Positions 50,636 through 59,750 of a DNA stretch of 64,000 nt are shown one piece after another. Below the pieces are notes generated by a model. That model searched no databases and was not told the DNA's origin. It was given only the letters and a program-made list of their open reading frames with translations. The position numbers were made by a program, and so were the translations under genes. Source of the stretch: Ruminococcus sp. (lineage in GTDB: Bacteria > Bacillota > Clostridia > Oscillospirales > Ruminococcaceae); assembly GCA_017961625.1 (NCBI GenBank), contig JAGCWY010000131.1:3378-67377 (forward strand), given 5' to 3'. Positions within the stretch are counted from its first letter, which is position 1. Every line of letters begins with the position of its first letter.

Positions 50636-51505
50636 CTAAATTTTGTCATTGTCGAACTTTTTATTCGCCAGCAGCATAGGCGCAAGAAATATACCTAAAG
50701 AAAACGGGATCAATATGGCAATATTCCATGCTATAATTGCGCTTTTTTCATATTTGTAAAGAATAGATATTTGATAATTAAGTAAAAATGGAATTCTTAT
50801 GTAATAACCCATTTGATTAATCGCAAGGGCTAACAATGAAAGGTCAAGAAATATGAAACCACATTTTCCTGCCATGTTTAGTTTCGTTTTTTCTGAATTG
50901 TTTTCAGGGAAGAAGCACAGCGCAGGAATCAGTACAGGCTCAAGCGAAATAGCCACTATCTCTTCCTCGCTACAATAATCGTTCGGGTTAATGTACTTGT
51001 GATTGATTACTATTACTGAGATTATGAGTAAAATAGCAAAAAAATATATAAGCAGTGTAAGGCTGCCTTTTTTTCTGAAGCGAATAACTCCGAAATAAGT
51101 GAGAGAACATATTACCGAGCATGCTGCAATGATAAAATAACAGACAATATAACTATCAAGGATACTATTTGCATTGCGCGAAATATTCCACTCCAACTCT
51201 CTTGCAACCTGCCAGATATTTGATATAGCTGTCAGAGAAAGAAGAGTTCCTGTGATATACCTTGCAGGAGGGTTCCTGAACTTACCGATAATGAATAGTA
51301 TTGAAACTATCAGTAAAGAAAAAAACGGCAATGTGGACATAAATGCAACTGGCAAAGATAAAAATATGGAATCGACAACATTATAAGTGCCTTCTGGATC
51401 AGAGTAACCTAAATAAAAATGCAAAGAAATTATAACAATTGCTGAAAGAGCGCAACCGGTGAAAATCTCTATTCTGCGCATCTTTTTTTGTGTACTTGGG
51501 GACAT
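50636..51505 (-). CDS. Integral membrane protein of unknown function
   Basis: 289 residues with about seven hydrophobic segments after a polar start (MSPSTQKKMRRIE). No family recognised. The start at 51505 is 7 bases after AAAGGAG, which overlaps the end of the GNAT gene; the longer frame to 51592 runs inside that gene. Similar in size and style to the membrane protein at 52.0-52.9 kb, but no clear sequence identity was seen. Confidence 0.7.
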   Translation of the reverse strand: MSPSTQKKMRRIEIFTGCALSAIVIISLHFYLGYSDPEGTYNVVDSIFLSLPVAFMSTLPFFSLLIVSILFIIGKFRNPPARYITGTLLSLTAISNIWQVARELEWNISRNANSILDSYIVCYFIIAACSVICSLTYFGVIRFRKKGSLTLLIYFFAILLIISVIVINHKYINPNDYCSEEEIVAISLEPVLIPALCFFPENNSEKTKLNMAGKCGFIFLDLSLLALAINQMGYYIRIPFLLNYQISILYKYEKSAIIAWNIAILIPFSLGIFLAPMLLANKKFDNDKI

Positions 51506-51509
51506 TGAT

Positions 51510-52016
51510 CTACTCCTTTGAGACGTATATTCTGGCTTTAAAGGTCTTCTTTCCGTCGTAGCTTGAATACTCGCCATATCCTTTGAAAACAAGTCCGCAC
51601 TTTTCTATTACATGTGCGGAGGCTGTATTCTCATCCGCGCACATAGCCTTGAAGCGGACTTCGCCGAAGCTCCGGCGTACAAAGTCCATCATAGCTTTTA
51701 CAGCCTCTGTGGTGTAGCCCATGCCCCAGCAGTCATAGCGGAGATTGTAGCCGAACTCACAGAAACCGTCCTCTTTGAGCCTTATACCGCCTGCACCTAT
51801 GAGCTTATTATCGCTTCTGCGAACAAAACCGAACTCGTATGCAGTATCCGATGTGTTTATACTCCTTAGCCATTCCTTTGTGGTCTCAACACTTTCGTGT
51901 GTGGAGTATATCATGTACCTTGCCACTCTCTCGTCACCTGTCCACTCAAAAGCGGCTTCCGCGTCGTCAATGGTAAGGGGGCGGAGCATAAGACGGTCAG
52001 TTGTTATCGTCGCCAT
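51510..52016 (-). CDS. GNAT-family acetyltransferase (RimJ/RimL-like)
   Basis: 168 residues. Opens MATITTDRLMLRPLTIDDA, the standard RimL start, with GFVRRSDNKLIGAGGI, LRYDCWGMGYTTEAV (acetyl-CoA loop) and ENTASAHVIEKCGLVFKGYG. The ATG at 52016 lies within the end of the upstream membrane protein gene (20-base overlap). Probably acetylates an N-terminus or small amine. Confidence 0.9.
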   Translation of the reverse strand: MATITTDRLMLRPLTIDDAEAAFEWTGDERVARYMIYSTHESVETTKEWLRSINTSDTAYEFGFVRRSDNKLIGAGGIRLKEDGFCEFGYNLRYDCWGMGYTTEAVKAMMDFVRRSFGEVRFKAMCADENTASAHVIEKCGLVFKGYGEYSSYDGKKTFKARIYVSKE

Positions 52017-52899
52017 CTTCTTTGGTTTCCGTGTTCTCAGCTTTATCAGCGTTGTCAATAACTACAGGCTGCCTTTCTGTTCCATTAAACGCTCTCTCAA
52101 ATACCATAAGCGGAGCAAGAAAAGCAAGTGCCAGAAGTAATATCATTACGTATATGTATAAGTAAGAGTCATCACTGTATTTACTGACGCGTCTCACTCC
52201 TGTCAGTAGCTTTCTGAACTCGGAGCCTCCATGCAACAGTAATTTTACGATATGCTCTGCTACCCACTTAGGTAAAAAAAGAATGACAAGAGCAGTTTCA
52301 CCTGCTATAGCCTTTTTACTTTTATTTACAGTGCTGTCCTGCATGAGCAGTGGAAGAAATATCACGCATGCCGTCAATAAATTAAATGCATTTATCACAG
52401 CAAGAAGTCCTAAAACTATATAGGTGTAAATCAGTATATGCTTTCTGGACTTCCATATATTATTCCTGTTCATGGCCATAAAACCAATGAATATTGCCAC
52501 TCCAAGTATAATGCTTCCGCCAATATACTTTATCATTATATAGGTAGGCATTCTGCCAATTGTATACACACCGTCATACGAAGTAAAATGTCTATATATA
52601 ATTATCAATCCGTTAGAGCATAAAAAGGCTATCAAGCCTGTTATACAATACGCTATTTTTATAGGTAATCCGCGGTATATCCTGAATATGAGCATTACAC
52701 CGATCAGCATATAAAAAAGATAGATTAGAAAATATCTATCATATACCACTAATTCTTTCAGCTTCATATCACCCAGATGTGATAAATCAAACTTTTGAGA
52801 ATAAAACTGAAATAATTTATATAGTATGCTAAGTGTATATACTATTATTAGTATTCCAACTATTATCTCAACGATCCTGTTGCGTTTTGCTACAGACAT
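51997..52899 (-). CDS. Integral membrane protein of unknown function
   Basis: 300 residues with about seven hydrophobic segments and an acidic C-terminal tail (KAENTETKEDGDDNN). No family recognised. It begins 1 base after the pyruvate kinase stop codon region ends on the minus strand (gene order helicase, kinase, this gene, GNAT, membrane protein), so it is likely in the same transcript as pyruvate kinase. Confidence 0.68.
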   Translation of the reverse strand: MSVAKRNRIVEIIVGILIIVYTLSILYKLFQFYSQKFDLSHLGDMKLKELVVYDRYFLIYLFYMLIGVMLIFRIYRGLPIKIAYCITGLIAFLCSNGLIIIYRHFTSYDGVYTIGRMPTYIMIKYIGGSIILGVAIFIGFMAMNRNNIWKSRKHILIYTYIVLGLLAVINAFNLLTACVIFLPLLMQDSTVNKSKKAIAGETALVILFLPKWVAEHIVKLLLHGGSEFRKLLTGVRRVSKYSDDSYLYIYVMILLLALAFLAPLMVFERAFNGTERQPVVIDNADKAENTETKEDGDDNN

Positions 52900-52900
52900 G

Positions 52901-54325
52901 TTATTTACCTATTTTTTCAACTTTCATTAGATTCGTTGTACCCGATACTCCGAGGGGAACGCCTGCAGTGATAGCCACAAGATCGCCGTCCTCAACGAGT
53001 CTGTGTGACTCGGCAGCGTCAACTGCTGCGGCAAAGAGGTCGTCAGTGTTGGTCTTTTCGTCGATGATGAAGGGGATAACGCCCCAGCTCATATTCATCT
53101 GACGGCATACAACCTCACTCATGGTACAGCTTATGATAGGACAGCTGGGACGGTATTTGGAAATAAGTCTCGCAGTCTGTCCGCCGAGGGATACTGTTAT
53201 GATAGCTCTTGCATTCAGGTCGTGAGCGGTAGTAACAGTAGCGTGGGCAATAGCCTCTGCAACGCTTCCGTTTTGCTCTGCGCGGCGTGAAGAAAAGCGT
53301 GTCTTGTAGTTGATATTGTTTTCAGTTGTCTCGGCAATGAGAGCCATAGTCTTTACAGCTTCAACAGGGTATGAACCGGCTGCGGTCTCGCCTGAGAGCA
53401 TTATAGCGCTGGTGCCATCGTATATAGCGTTGGCAACATCGGTAATCTCCGCACGGGTTGGGCGGGGATTTGTTATCATGGACTCCAGCATCTGAGTAGC
53501 GGTTATTACCTGTTTTCCTGCGTTGTAGCCCTTCTTTATAAGAGACTTCTGTATTGCAGGTATCTGCTCAAAAGGAATCTCTACGCCCATGTCTCCGCGG
53601 GCTACCATGATACCGTCTGCGGCTTCCAGTATTTCATCGATGTTCTCGACACCGTCTGTATTCTCTATTTTGGCGATTATTCTTACGTCGAACCAGCCGA
53701 GGCTCTGCGTGAACTTCCTCAGATAGTTGATATCAGCAGCGGTGCGGACAAAGCTTGCTGCGATGAAGTCGAAGCCCATTTTTGAGCCGAATTCGAGATC
53801 GTCCATATCCCTTTCACTGAGATAGGGCATGGAGAGCTTAACTCCGGGGACGTTTATTCCCTTGTTATTTGAAAGCGTTCCGCCGTGTATTACGCGACAG
53901 ACTATCTCTGTGGTAGTTACCTTTTCTGCAAGAAGCTCGATAACTCCGTCGTTGATAAGTATCCTCGTGCCCATGCTGACGTCACGGGGGAGCTTCTTGA
54001 AGCTGATGCTGCCTATTTTGTCTGTGCAGAGCACATCCTCTGTGGTGAGGGTATAGGTATCACCGTCGTGTATCTCGACGGGTTTATCGTCAACGAATTT
54101 GCCGAGTCTTATCTCCGGCCCCTTTGTGTCAAGAAGGGTAGCAATAGGCATATCCAGTTCCTTCCTGAGCCTTTCAATAACGCGGAAACGCTTTTCGTGG
54201 GTCTCATAGTCTCCGTGGGAAAAGTTGAAACGGGCAACGTTCATGCCAGCGAGCATGAGTTCTCGCATTATCAGTTCGTCGTCTGTAGCTGGACCTATCG
54301 TACATACTATCTTTGTTTTTCTCAT
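52901..54325 (-). CDS. pyk: Pyruvate kinase
   Basis: 474 residues, the usual length of the short form without the extra C-terminal domain. Converts phosphoenolpyruvate and ADP to pyruvate and ATP. Motifs: TKIVCTIGPATDD at the start, MNVARFNFSHGDYETH, LDTKGPEIR, the metal site MVARGDMGVEI and GETAAGSYPVEAV. RBS GAAAAGAGG, 10-15 bases before ATG. Next to the helicase gene upstream by 30 bases. Confidence 0.97.
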   Translation of the reverse strand: MRKTKIVCTIGPATDDELIMRELMLAGMNVARFNFSHGDYETHEKRFRVIERLRKELDMPIATLLDTKGPEIRLGKFVDDKPVEIHDGDTYTLTTEDVLCTDKIGSISFKKLPRDVSMGTRILINDGVIELLAEKVTTTEIVCRVIHGGTLSNNKGINVPGVKLSMPYLSERDMDDLEFGSKMGFDFIAASFVRTAADINYLRKFTQSLGWFDVRIIAKIENTDGVENIDEILEAADGIMVARGDMGVEIPFEQIPAIQKSLIKKGYNAGKQVITATQMLESMITNPRPTRAEITDVANAIYDGTSAIMLSGETAAGSYPVEAVKTMALIAETTENNINYKTRFSSRRAEQNGSVAEAIAHATVTTAHDLNARAIITVSLGGQTARLISKYRPSCPIISCTMSEVVCRQMNMSWGVIPFIIDEKTNTDDLFAAAVDAAESHRLVEDGDLVAITAGVPLGVSGTTNLMKVEKIGK

Positions 54326-54355
54326 TTCAATATGCCTCTTTTCCGAAGGATATCA

Positions 54356-56713
54356 TCAGAGCTTTTTCAGCTTTGCGTAATTTGCCATTATTTTCTTTGT
54401 GCCGACCTTGTCAAAGGCTATTTCAAGCATGGAATCGTTTGCCATTGGCTTAACGGAGACTATCACTCCCTCGCCGAATATGCTGTGGGAAACCTTTTCT
54501 CCTGCGGCATAAGCAACAGCCTCCTTGGGTGCTGCTGCGTTCTTCTTACTCCTTGCCAGCTGCTGTTGGAGAGTTGCGGAATGCATCTCAGTTACGGACT
54601 TGTCGTTCTCATCCAGCTGCTGCTTCATAGCTGCGGCATTGTCATGCTTTTCAACGAGCTCACTGCCTATCTCGCGCATAAAACGTGAGGTGACATTGTG
54701 CTGAGTCTGACCGAAGAGCATACGCTGTCTTGCATTGGTGAGATAAAGACGCTTCTTTGCGCGGGTGATGGCAACATAGGCGAGACGCCTTTCCTCCTCC
54801 ATATCGTCCTCACTGTCAAAGGAACGTGAGCTTGGGAAGATACCGTCGTCCATACCCGTTACGAATACGTTTTCATATTCCAGTCCCTTTGCGGAGTGTA
54901 TGGTCATAAGGGTTACCTTGTCGTCGCTGCCGTTGTCGCGGTCAGCCTCGGTATACAGAGCTACTTCCTCAAGGAAGCCGCCAAGTGTGGGTTCCTCCGC
55001 CTGTTCCATATACTGAACTATGGAGGTGCGGAGCTCCTGCACGTTCTCTATCTTTACTTCTGCATTTTCGAGAGTCTTAAGGCTGTCAAGATAGCCTGTC
55101 TTATCGAGGAGCAGGTCGAGAAATTCGTCAAGAGGGAGTTCCTCCGACTTCTCGGTGAGCATCTCGAACATCTGATAAGCGCTTTTCAGCGGCGAAAGCT
55201 TCTTGGAAAGGGGAGCGTACTCGTCGCAGTTTTTGAGTACCTCGAAGGGAGATATCTTAAGATCGCGGCTTATATCTTCTATTACTGTAAGCGTGGAGTC
55301 ACCTATGCCACGCTTTGGTTCGTTGATTATACGTCTGAACCTGAGCATATCGTTATGGTTGTTGATAAAGCTGAGGTAAGAAGTGACGTCCTTTATCTCC
55401 TTGCGGTCATAGAATCGCATACCGCCGTATACACGGTAGGGTATGCCACATTTCACCAGCATACGCTCTATAGAGTTTGACTGGGCGTTCATGCGGTAGA
55501 GGACAGCGTTATCGGAGAAACGTCCGGTTTCCTTATATTTTTCAAGTATGGTGTCTGCTATGAATTGAGCTTCATCAGTGTCGTCTACAGCTTTGTACCA
55601 GTATACCTTGTCACCCGGCTCACCGGAGGTCCAGAGAGTCTTGGGCTTACGGCTGTTATTGTGGCTTATTACTGAGTTTGCAGCATCGAGTATAGTCTGC
55701 GTGGAGCGGTAATTCTGCTCGAGGCGTATTACCTTTGCTCCCTCGAACTGATTCTCAAAGCCGAGTATATTCTCTATATTAGCGCCGCGGAAGCGGTATA
55801 TGCTCTGGTCGTCATCTCCCACCACGCATATATTGCTGTGTCCTCCGGAAAGAAGAGACACGAGCCTGAACTGTACGTGGTTTGTGTCCTGATACTCGTC
55901 CACCATTATGTATTTGAATCGACTGCGGTATTTTTCCAGAACCTCCGGGAACTGCTCGAAAAGTTCCACGGCAAGCACGAGGATATCGTCGAAATCTAGA
56001 GCGTTTGCCGCTTTCATTCTCTCCTGATAAATGGCATAGAGTTTTGCCACCATTTTTTTGCGGTAGTCCTGTCCTGCCTCCGAACGAAGCTCTTCAGGTC
56101 CTATCATCTTGTCCTTGGCTATGCTTATCTCGCTGAGGACAGCCTTAGGAGCCAGCTGTTTTTCCGATACGTCGAGTTCAGTCATTACGTTCTTTATCAT
56201 TCTCTGGCTGTCGTCGGAATCATATATAGTGAAGTCCCTGCCATAGCCGAGGGCTTCTATCTCGCTTCTGAGTATTCTCACACAGGCTGAATGGAAGGTG
56301 GAGGCGTTGATATTCATAGCCTCTTCGCCGAGCATTGAGGAAAGTCTCTCTTTAAGCTCGCCGGCAGCCTTGTTCGTGAAGGTTATTGCAAGAATGTTCC
56401 AAGGACGCACGGGGTCAACGGCAACGATATCCCTGAGAGTATCGAAGTCGTCTGTCTTTCCGTCAGCATAGTCCTGAAGAAAAGCTATATCCTCCTTGCT
56501 GCCCTTACGAGAGGTATCGAAGTATGCGTTGCCGAAATTTATCATATTTGCGATACGGTTGACGATAACAGTTGTTTTACCGCTTCCCGCGCCGGCAAGT
56601 ACAAGTACAGGTCCGTTAACGGTGAAGACAGCCTCCTGCTGCATATCGTTCATACGGCTGAAATAGCGTTTAAGCGCTGCCTGCTTTACAGAATCATAAG
56701 AATTGTTTTTCAT
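54356..56713 (-). CDS. pcrA: UvrD/PcrA-type 3'-5' DNA helicase
   Basis: 785 residues, SF1 helicase. Walker A GAGSGKTT, motif Ia TFTNKAAGELKER, motif II VDEYQDTN, motif III GDDDQSIYRFRGA, motif IV QNYRS, motif V TIHSAKGLEYENVFV, motif VI VAITRAKKRLYL, and a C-terminal Tudor-like part (GEKVSHSIFGEGVIVS) that binds RNA polymerase in PcrA. Start at 56713 follows GGAG; the longer frame to 56761 lacks an RBS. Confidence 0.95.
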   Translation of the reverse strand: MKNNSYDSVKQAALKRYFSRMNDMQQEAVFTVNGPVLVLAGAGSGKTTVIVNRIANMINFGNAYFDTSRKGSKEDIAFLQDYADGKTDDFDTLRDIVAVDPVRPWNILAITFTNKAAGELKERLSSMLGEEAMNINASTFHSACVRILRSEIEALGYGRDFTIYDSDDSQRMIKNVMTELDVSEKQLAPKAVLSEISIAKDKMIGPEELRSEAGQDYRKKMVAKLYAIYQERMKAANALDFDDILVLAVELFEQFPEVLEKYRSRFKYIMVDEYQDTNHVQFRLVSLLSGGHSNICVVGDDDQSIYRFRGANIENILGFENQFEGAKVIRLEQNYRSTQTILDAANSVISHNNSRKPKTLWTSGEPGDKVYWYKAVDDTDEAQFIADTILEKYKETGRFSDNAVLYRMNAQSNSIERMLVKCGIPYRVYGGMRFYDRKEIKDVTSYLSFINNHNDMLRFRRIINEPKRGIGDSTLTVIEDISRDLKISPFEVLKNCDEYAPLSKKLSPLKSAYQMFEMLTEKSEELPLDEFLDLLLDKTGYLDSLKTLENAEVKIENVQELRTSIVQYMEQAEEPTLGGFLEEVALYTEADRDNGSDDKVTLMTIHSAKGLEYENVFVTGMDDGIFPSSRSFDSEDDMEEERRLAYVAITRAKKRLYLTNARQRMLFGQTQHNVTSRFMREIGSELVEKHDNAAAMKQQLDENDKSVTEMHSATLQQQLARSKKNAAAPKEAVAYAAGEKVSHSIFGEGVIVSVKPMANDSMLEIAFDKVGTKKIMANYAKLKKL

Positions 56714-57013
56714 AAAAAGTTCTCCATATACGCCATAAAATCCAAAGTGCAATCTATACACTTTCGTTATAATTCCCCTTGTTTCACCAGCTTTTGATAA
56801 ACTGATAAATATATTATAGCATATTTGTCAATACTTGAAAACCCCCTGAAAGGAATTTTTTTCATTTTTTTATCTCTATATAAATAAGTGTGAGTCAGGA
56901 GAAGAGTGTCACGCATTCATATCGCTGTAGGAAAGCTGTAATATTGTCAATAAATTGTAAGAGTTTGCAACCTTTTAATAAGAAAATATACTCTGAATCG
57001 TATAGAAATTGAA

Positions 57014-57055
57014 ATAGTCCTGTTGTTGTAATCAGGACTATGGAAAGAGTATAAT
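57014..57055 (+). promoter_or_regulatory. Promoter with operator-like inverted repeat for the VWA gene
   Basis: TTGTAA (57026-57031), 18-base spacer, TATAAT (57050-57055). The inverted repeat ATAGTCCTG / CAGGACTAT (57014-57022 and 57033-57041) straddles the -35 box. The rest of the 420-base gap (56714-57013) is AT-rich, with the helicase promoter area and nothing else recognised. Confidence 0.55.
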
Positions 57056-57136
57056 AAGAGTACAGAAACCAAAGGGTGCGGCAAATATACCGTACACGTT
57101 ATCATGGTCCTTATGGACTATAAAGGAGGCTTTTTT

Positions 57137-58765
57137 ATGAGCACCGGTTTTAAAAGAAAGGCTGCATTTGCTTCTGCTTTCGTTTTAATGATGAGTTCGA
57201 TGTGCAGCTGCGGCAGTGAGACAGGCATAAAGCAAAGCGAAGGTACAAAAAGGGATGACCACAGTAATAATAACACGATAGTTTCAGTACCGAAGACAGA
57301 AAGCAGCGACGAGGTATACGATTACCCATGGAATGCGGGCGAGCCTAATGAGGTTTCTCCCAATGAGGGATATAAGTCTTATGAGGAGGCAGGCTTCAAG
57401 GATCCGAAAACAGAGCCCCTTTCCACCTTCTCCGTAGATGTGGACACAGCTTCGTATACGAATGTCCGCAGGATAATTGAGGACGGAGATCTTGTTCCTG
57501 CTGACGCAGTACGTGCTGAGGAGTTCATAAACTATTTCGATTACGACTACCCCGATCCCGAGGAGGGAAGGACCTTCGGCGACTACGTTGAGCTTGCCGA
57601 CTGCCCGTGGAACCCTGCCGCAAAACTGATGATGATCGGTATACAGGGCAAAAGGATGGAGCAGAACGAGACTCCACCTTCTAATCTTGTATTTCTTATT
57701 GACTCTTCCGGCTCTATGGCTTCATATAACAAGCTGCCCCTTGTTCAGTCTGCTTTCTCAATGCTCGCGGAGCAGCTGACGGTCAATGACAGGATTTCTA
57801 TCGTTACTTATGCAGGCAGGACAGATACACTTATCTCAGGTGCCGACGGCACCGACAAGGACGATATCCTTGAGGCTCTTTATTCCATAACGGCTTCCGG
57901 CGGAACCAACGGCGAGGGCGGTATTGAAAAGGCGTATAAGCTCGCTGAAAATAACTTCATCAAGGGCGGCAACAACCGTGTCATACTGGCTACGGACGGC
58001 GACCTGAATATCGGCAAATGCTCCGAGGATGAACTTGTGGAGCTTATTAAGTCAAAGCGCGATAATGGCATATATCTTTCAGTACTCGGCTTCGGAACAG
58101 GCAACTATAAGGACGACAAGCTGGAGGCTATTGCAGACAACGGAAACGGAAACTACAGCTATATAGACTCTATCGATGAGGCGTACAGGGTCCTCGTTGA
58201 GGAGATGCAGGGCACTCTATATACTATCGCAAAGGACGTTAAGATACAGGTGGAGTTCAATCCCTCTCAGATAAAGAGCTATCGCCTTATCGGTTACGAT
58301 AACAGGCTCATGAACGCTGAGGATTTCTACGATGATTCAAAGGACGCAGGAGAGGTGGGAGCTGGTCACAGCGTTACAGCTCTCTATGAGGTGGAGCTGG
58401 CCGACAGCGGCGAAACATACCGGGGCGTTCCGCTTGAATTTGCCTCCGAGCATACTTCCGAGCCTGCCGAAAGCAGCGGCAGAAGTGAGCTCTGCAAGCT
58501 GTCAGTTGCCTATAATCAGGCAGACAACGACGATGAAATCTACGAGGCACAGCTCTTCGGCATGGAAAAATACAACGCAGTTCCTTCCGATTCTATCATT
58601 CTTGCTTCAGCAGCGGCTGAATTCGCAATGCTGCTCAGAAATTCGGATATGAAGGGCAGTTCAAACTACGACTATGTTATAAACAGTGCTGAGGATGTAG
58701 GCGACAACGAAAAGGCTCTGGAGCTCGCTGAGCTTGCCAGAGCGGCTAAAAGGCTGTACCGCTGA
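57137..58765 (+). CDS. VWA-domain lipoprotein (YfbK-like)
   Basis: 542 residues. Signal peptide with lipobox-like SSMCSCG, a polar linker, a VWF_A N-terminal domain (FSVDVDTASYTNVRR, RAEEFINYFDYDYP), a von Willebrand type A domain with the MIDAS motif DSSGSM (near residue 195) and ATDGDLNIG, and the C-terminal DUF3520 region (DNRLMNAEDFYDD). The same order as E. coli YfbK. It binds metal and probably a protein partner on the outside of the membrane. Start at 57137 follows AAAGGAGGC. Confidence 0.92.
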   Translation: MSTGFKRKAAFASAFVLMMSSMCSCGSETGIKQSEGTKRDDHSNNNTIVSVPKTESSDEVYDYPWNAGEPNEVSPNEGYKSYEEAGFKDPKTEPLSTFSVDVDTASYTNVRRIIEDGDLVPADAVRAEEFINYFDYDYPDPEEGRTFGDYVELADCPWNPAAKLMMIGIQGKRMEQNETPPSNLVFLIDSSGSMASYNKLPLVQSAFSMLAEQLTVNDRISIVTYAGRTDTLISGADGTDKDDILEALYSITASGGTNGEGGIEKAYKLAENNFIKGGNNRVILATDGDLNIGKCSEDELVELIKSKRDNGIYLSVLGFGTGNYKDDKLEAIADNGNGNYSYIDSIDEAYRVLVEEMQGTLYTIAKDVKIQVEFNPSQIKSYRLIGYDNRLMNAEDFYDDSKDAGEVGAGHSVTALYEVELADSGETYRGVPLEFASEHTSEPAESSGRSELCKLSVAYNQADNDDEIYEAQLFGMEKYNAVPSDSIILASAAAEFAMLLRNSDMKGSSNYDYVINSAEDVGDNEKALELAELARAAKRLYR

Positions 58766-58831
58766 TTATCCCACCCATATCAGCGTATAGATAAATGGTA
58801 GTTCAAAAGAAAGAAAATGTGTGATATAGCG

Positions 58832-58864
58832 TGAAGCGCTCCCCATAGCTGCAGGAGCGCTTCA
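58832..58864 (+). terminator. Hairpin terminator of the VWA gene
   Basis: TGAAGCGCTCC / GGAGCGCTTCA, 11-base stem, 11-base loop. It has no U-run, so its role is inferred from position. Confidence 0.6.
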
Positions 58865-58908
58865 GCAGTTCTAAATATAGTTAAAATATAAAAATATATA
58901 TTCGTGTA

Positions 58909-58937
58909 TTGACAAGCAGTAATATAAGTGATATAAT
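58909..58937 (+). promoter_or_regulatory. tRNA-Gln promoter
   Basis: TTGACA, 17-base spacer, TATAAT, ending 28 bases before the mature tRNA: a consensus sigma-A promoter. Confidence 0.85.
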
Positions 58938-58965
58938 AATAAAGCTGAATAATTCAGCCATACAT

Positions 58966-59041
58966 TGGGGTGTCGCCAAGTGGTAAGGCAGCGGACTCTG
59001 ACTCCGTTATTTCGAGGGTTCAAATCCTTCCACCCCAACCA
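58966..59041 (+). tRNA. tRNA-Gln (anticodon CTG)
   Basis: Acceptor TGGGGTG pairs with CACCCCA; discriminator A and CCA encoded (59039-59041). Anticodon stem GCGGA/TCCGT around loop CTCTGAC gives anticodon CTG (58998-59000), reading CAG. T-arm contains GGTTCAAATCC. Confidence 0.95.
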
Positions 59042-59048
59042 ATCAGCT

Positions 59049-59082
59049 AAAAAGGCGATGACATGAGTTTTCGCCTTTTTTA
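59049..59082 (+). terminator. Terminator of the tRNA gene
   Basis: AAAAAGGCGA / TCGCCTTTTT stem, 12-base loop, T-run at the end. Confidence 0.85.
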
Positions 59083-59534
59083 TTTCCAATTATATACTGA
59101 TTTGACAGCTGCTGTTTGTTTTCGAATAGAAGTCTACGAACAGCCTATGTAATGTCCATCTATTCGCTTGCTACACCTTTCATGGCTCGTGATACCTTAT
59201 ACGTTGCTACTTGTAGCAACGATTAAGGGTTACTGCCTTGTCTTGACAAACACAAGAGTTAATTTAGTTCTACTAAACAGGCTCACATCTTGGCACATTA
59301 TATAAAGTGCGCTGAGTATATCATGGCGCTTGCTAATAATGATATACTCCATCGCTTCAAATCTGTCTATTAAATTTTCAAGTTACTTTAATTCATGTAC
59401 ATATAAAAACAAACCTTTCAGTGGATGCGACGAAACAATCACTGAAAGGCTTGACAACACTATAGGAATGTCAATAGGTTTATATAAAAAATTTATCTCC
59501 CGATTTTCTGCGGAAAGTCGGGAGATTTTCATTT
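59083..59534. other. Gene-free stretch with several hairpins
   Basis: No credible ORF. Contains GAGTATATCAT / ATGATATACTC (59314-59347), CCTTTCAGTG / CACTGAAAGG (59415-59451) and a terminator-like ATCTCCCGA / TCGGGAGAT followed by TTTTC (59496-59530). The last lies just after the HTH gene end on the minus strand and also closes any plus-strand transcript. It may contain mobile-element debris; nothing was identified. Confidence 0.45.
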
Positions 59535-59732
59535 TTATTCCAGAAGACTTGATAATTTTATACCAAGAACTTTGCATATTTTTTCATAGGTTTCAAGGTT
59601 TGTTGATACCCTATTAGACTCTAAGTTATATACTGTATTATGGCTTAATCCGGCTTTATCAGCTAACTGTTTCTGTGACAAGCCTAATTTCATCCGTTTC
59701 TCTTTTATGATTTCATGTGCATCCGCTTTCAT
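59535..59732 (-). CDS. XRE-family HTH protein, small
   Basis: 65 residues, a stand-alone Cro/CI-type DNA-binding domain (LGLSQKQLADKAGLSHNTVY, then NLESNRVSTN), ending in LGIKLSSLLE. RBS AAAGGAG. It follows the DUF262-Res gene by 18 bases on the same strand, as a likely controller of that restriction-type gene (C-protein-like), inferred from context. Confidence 0.88.
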   Translation of the reverse strand: MKADAHEIIKEKRMKLGLSQKQLADKAGLSHNTVYNLESNRVSTNLETYEKICKVLGIKLSSLLE

Positions 59733-59750
59733 TTTATCACTCCTTTGGAA

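Noticed and set aside
59083..59534. Insertion sequence upstream of the XRE gene
   Set aside because: Hairpins and short repeats are present, but no transposase fragment or paired terminal repeats were found.
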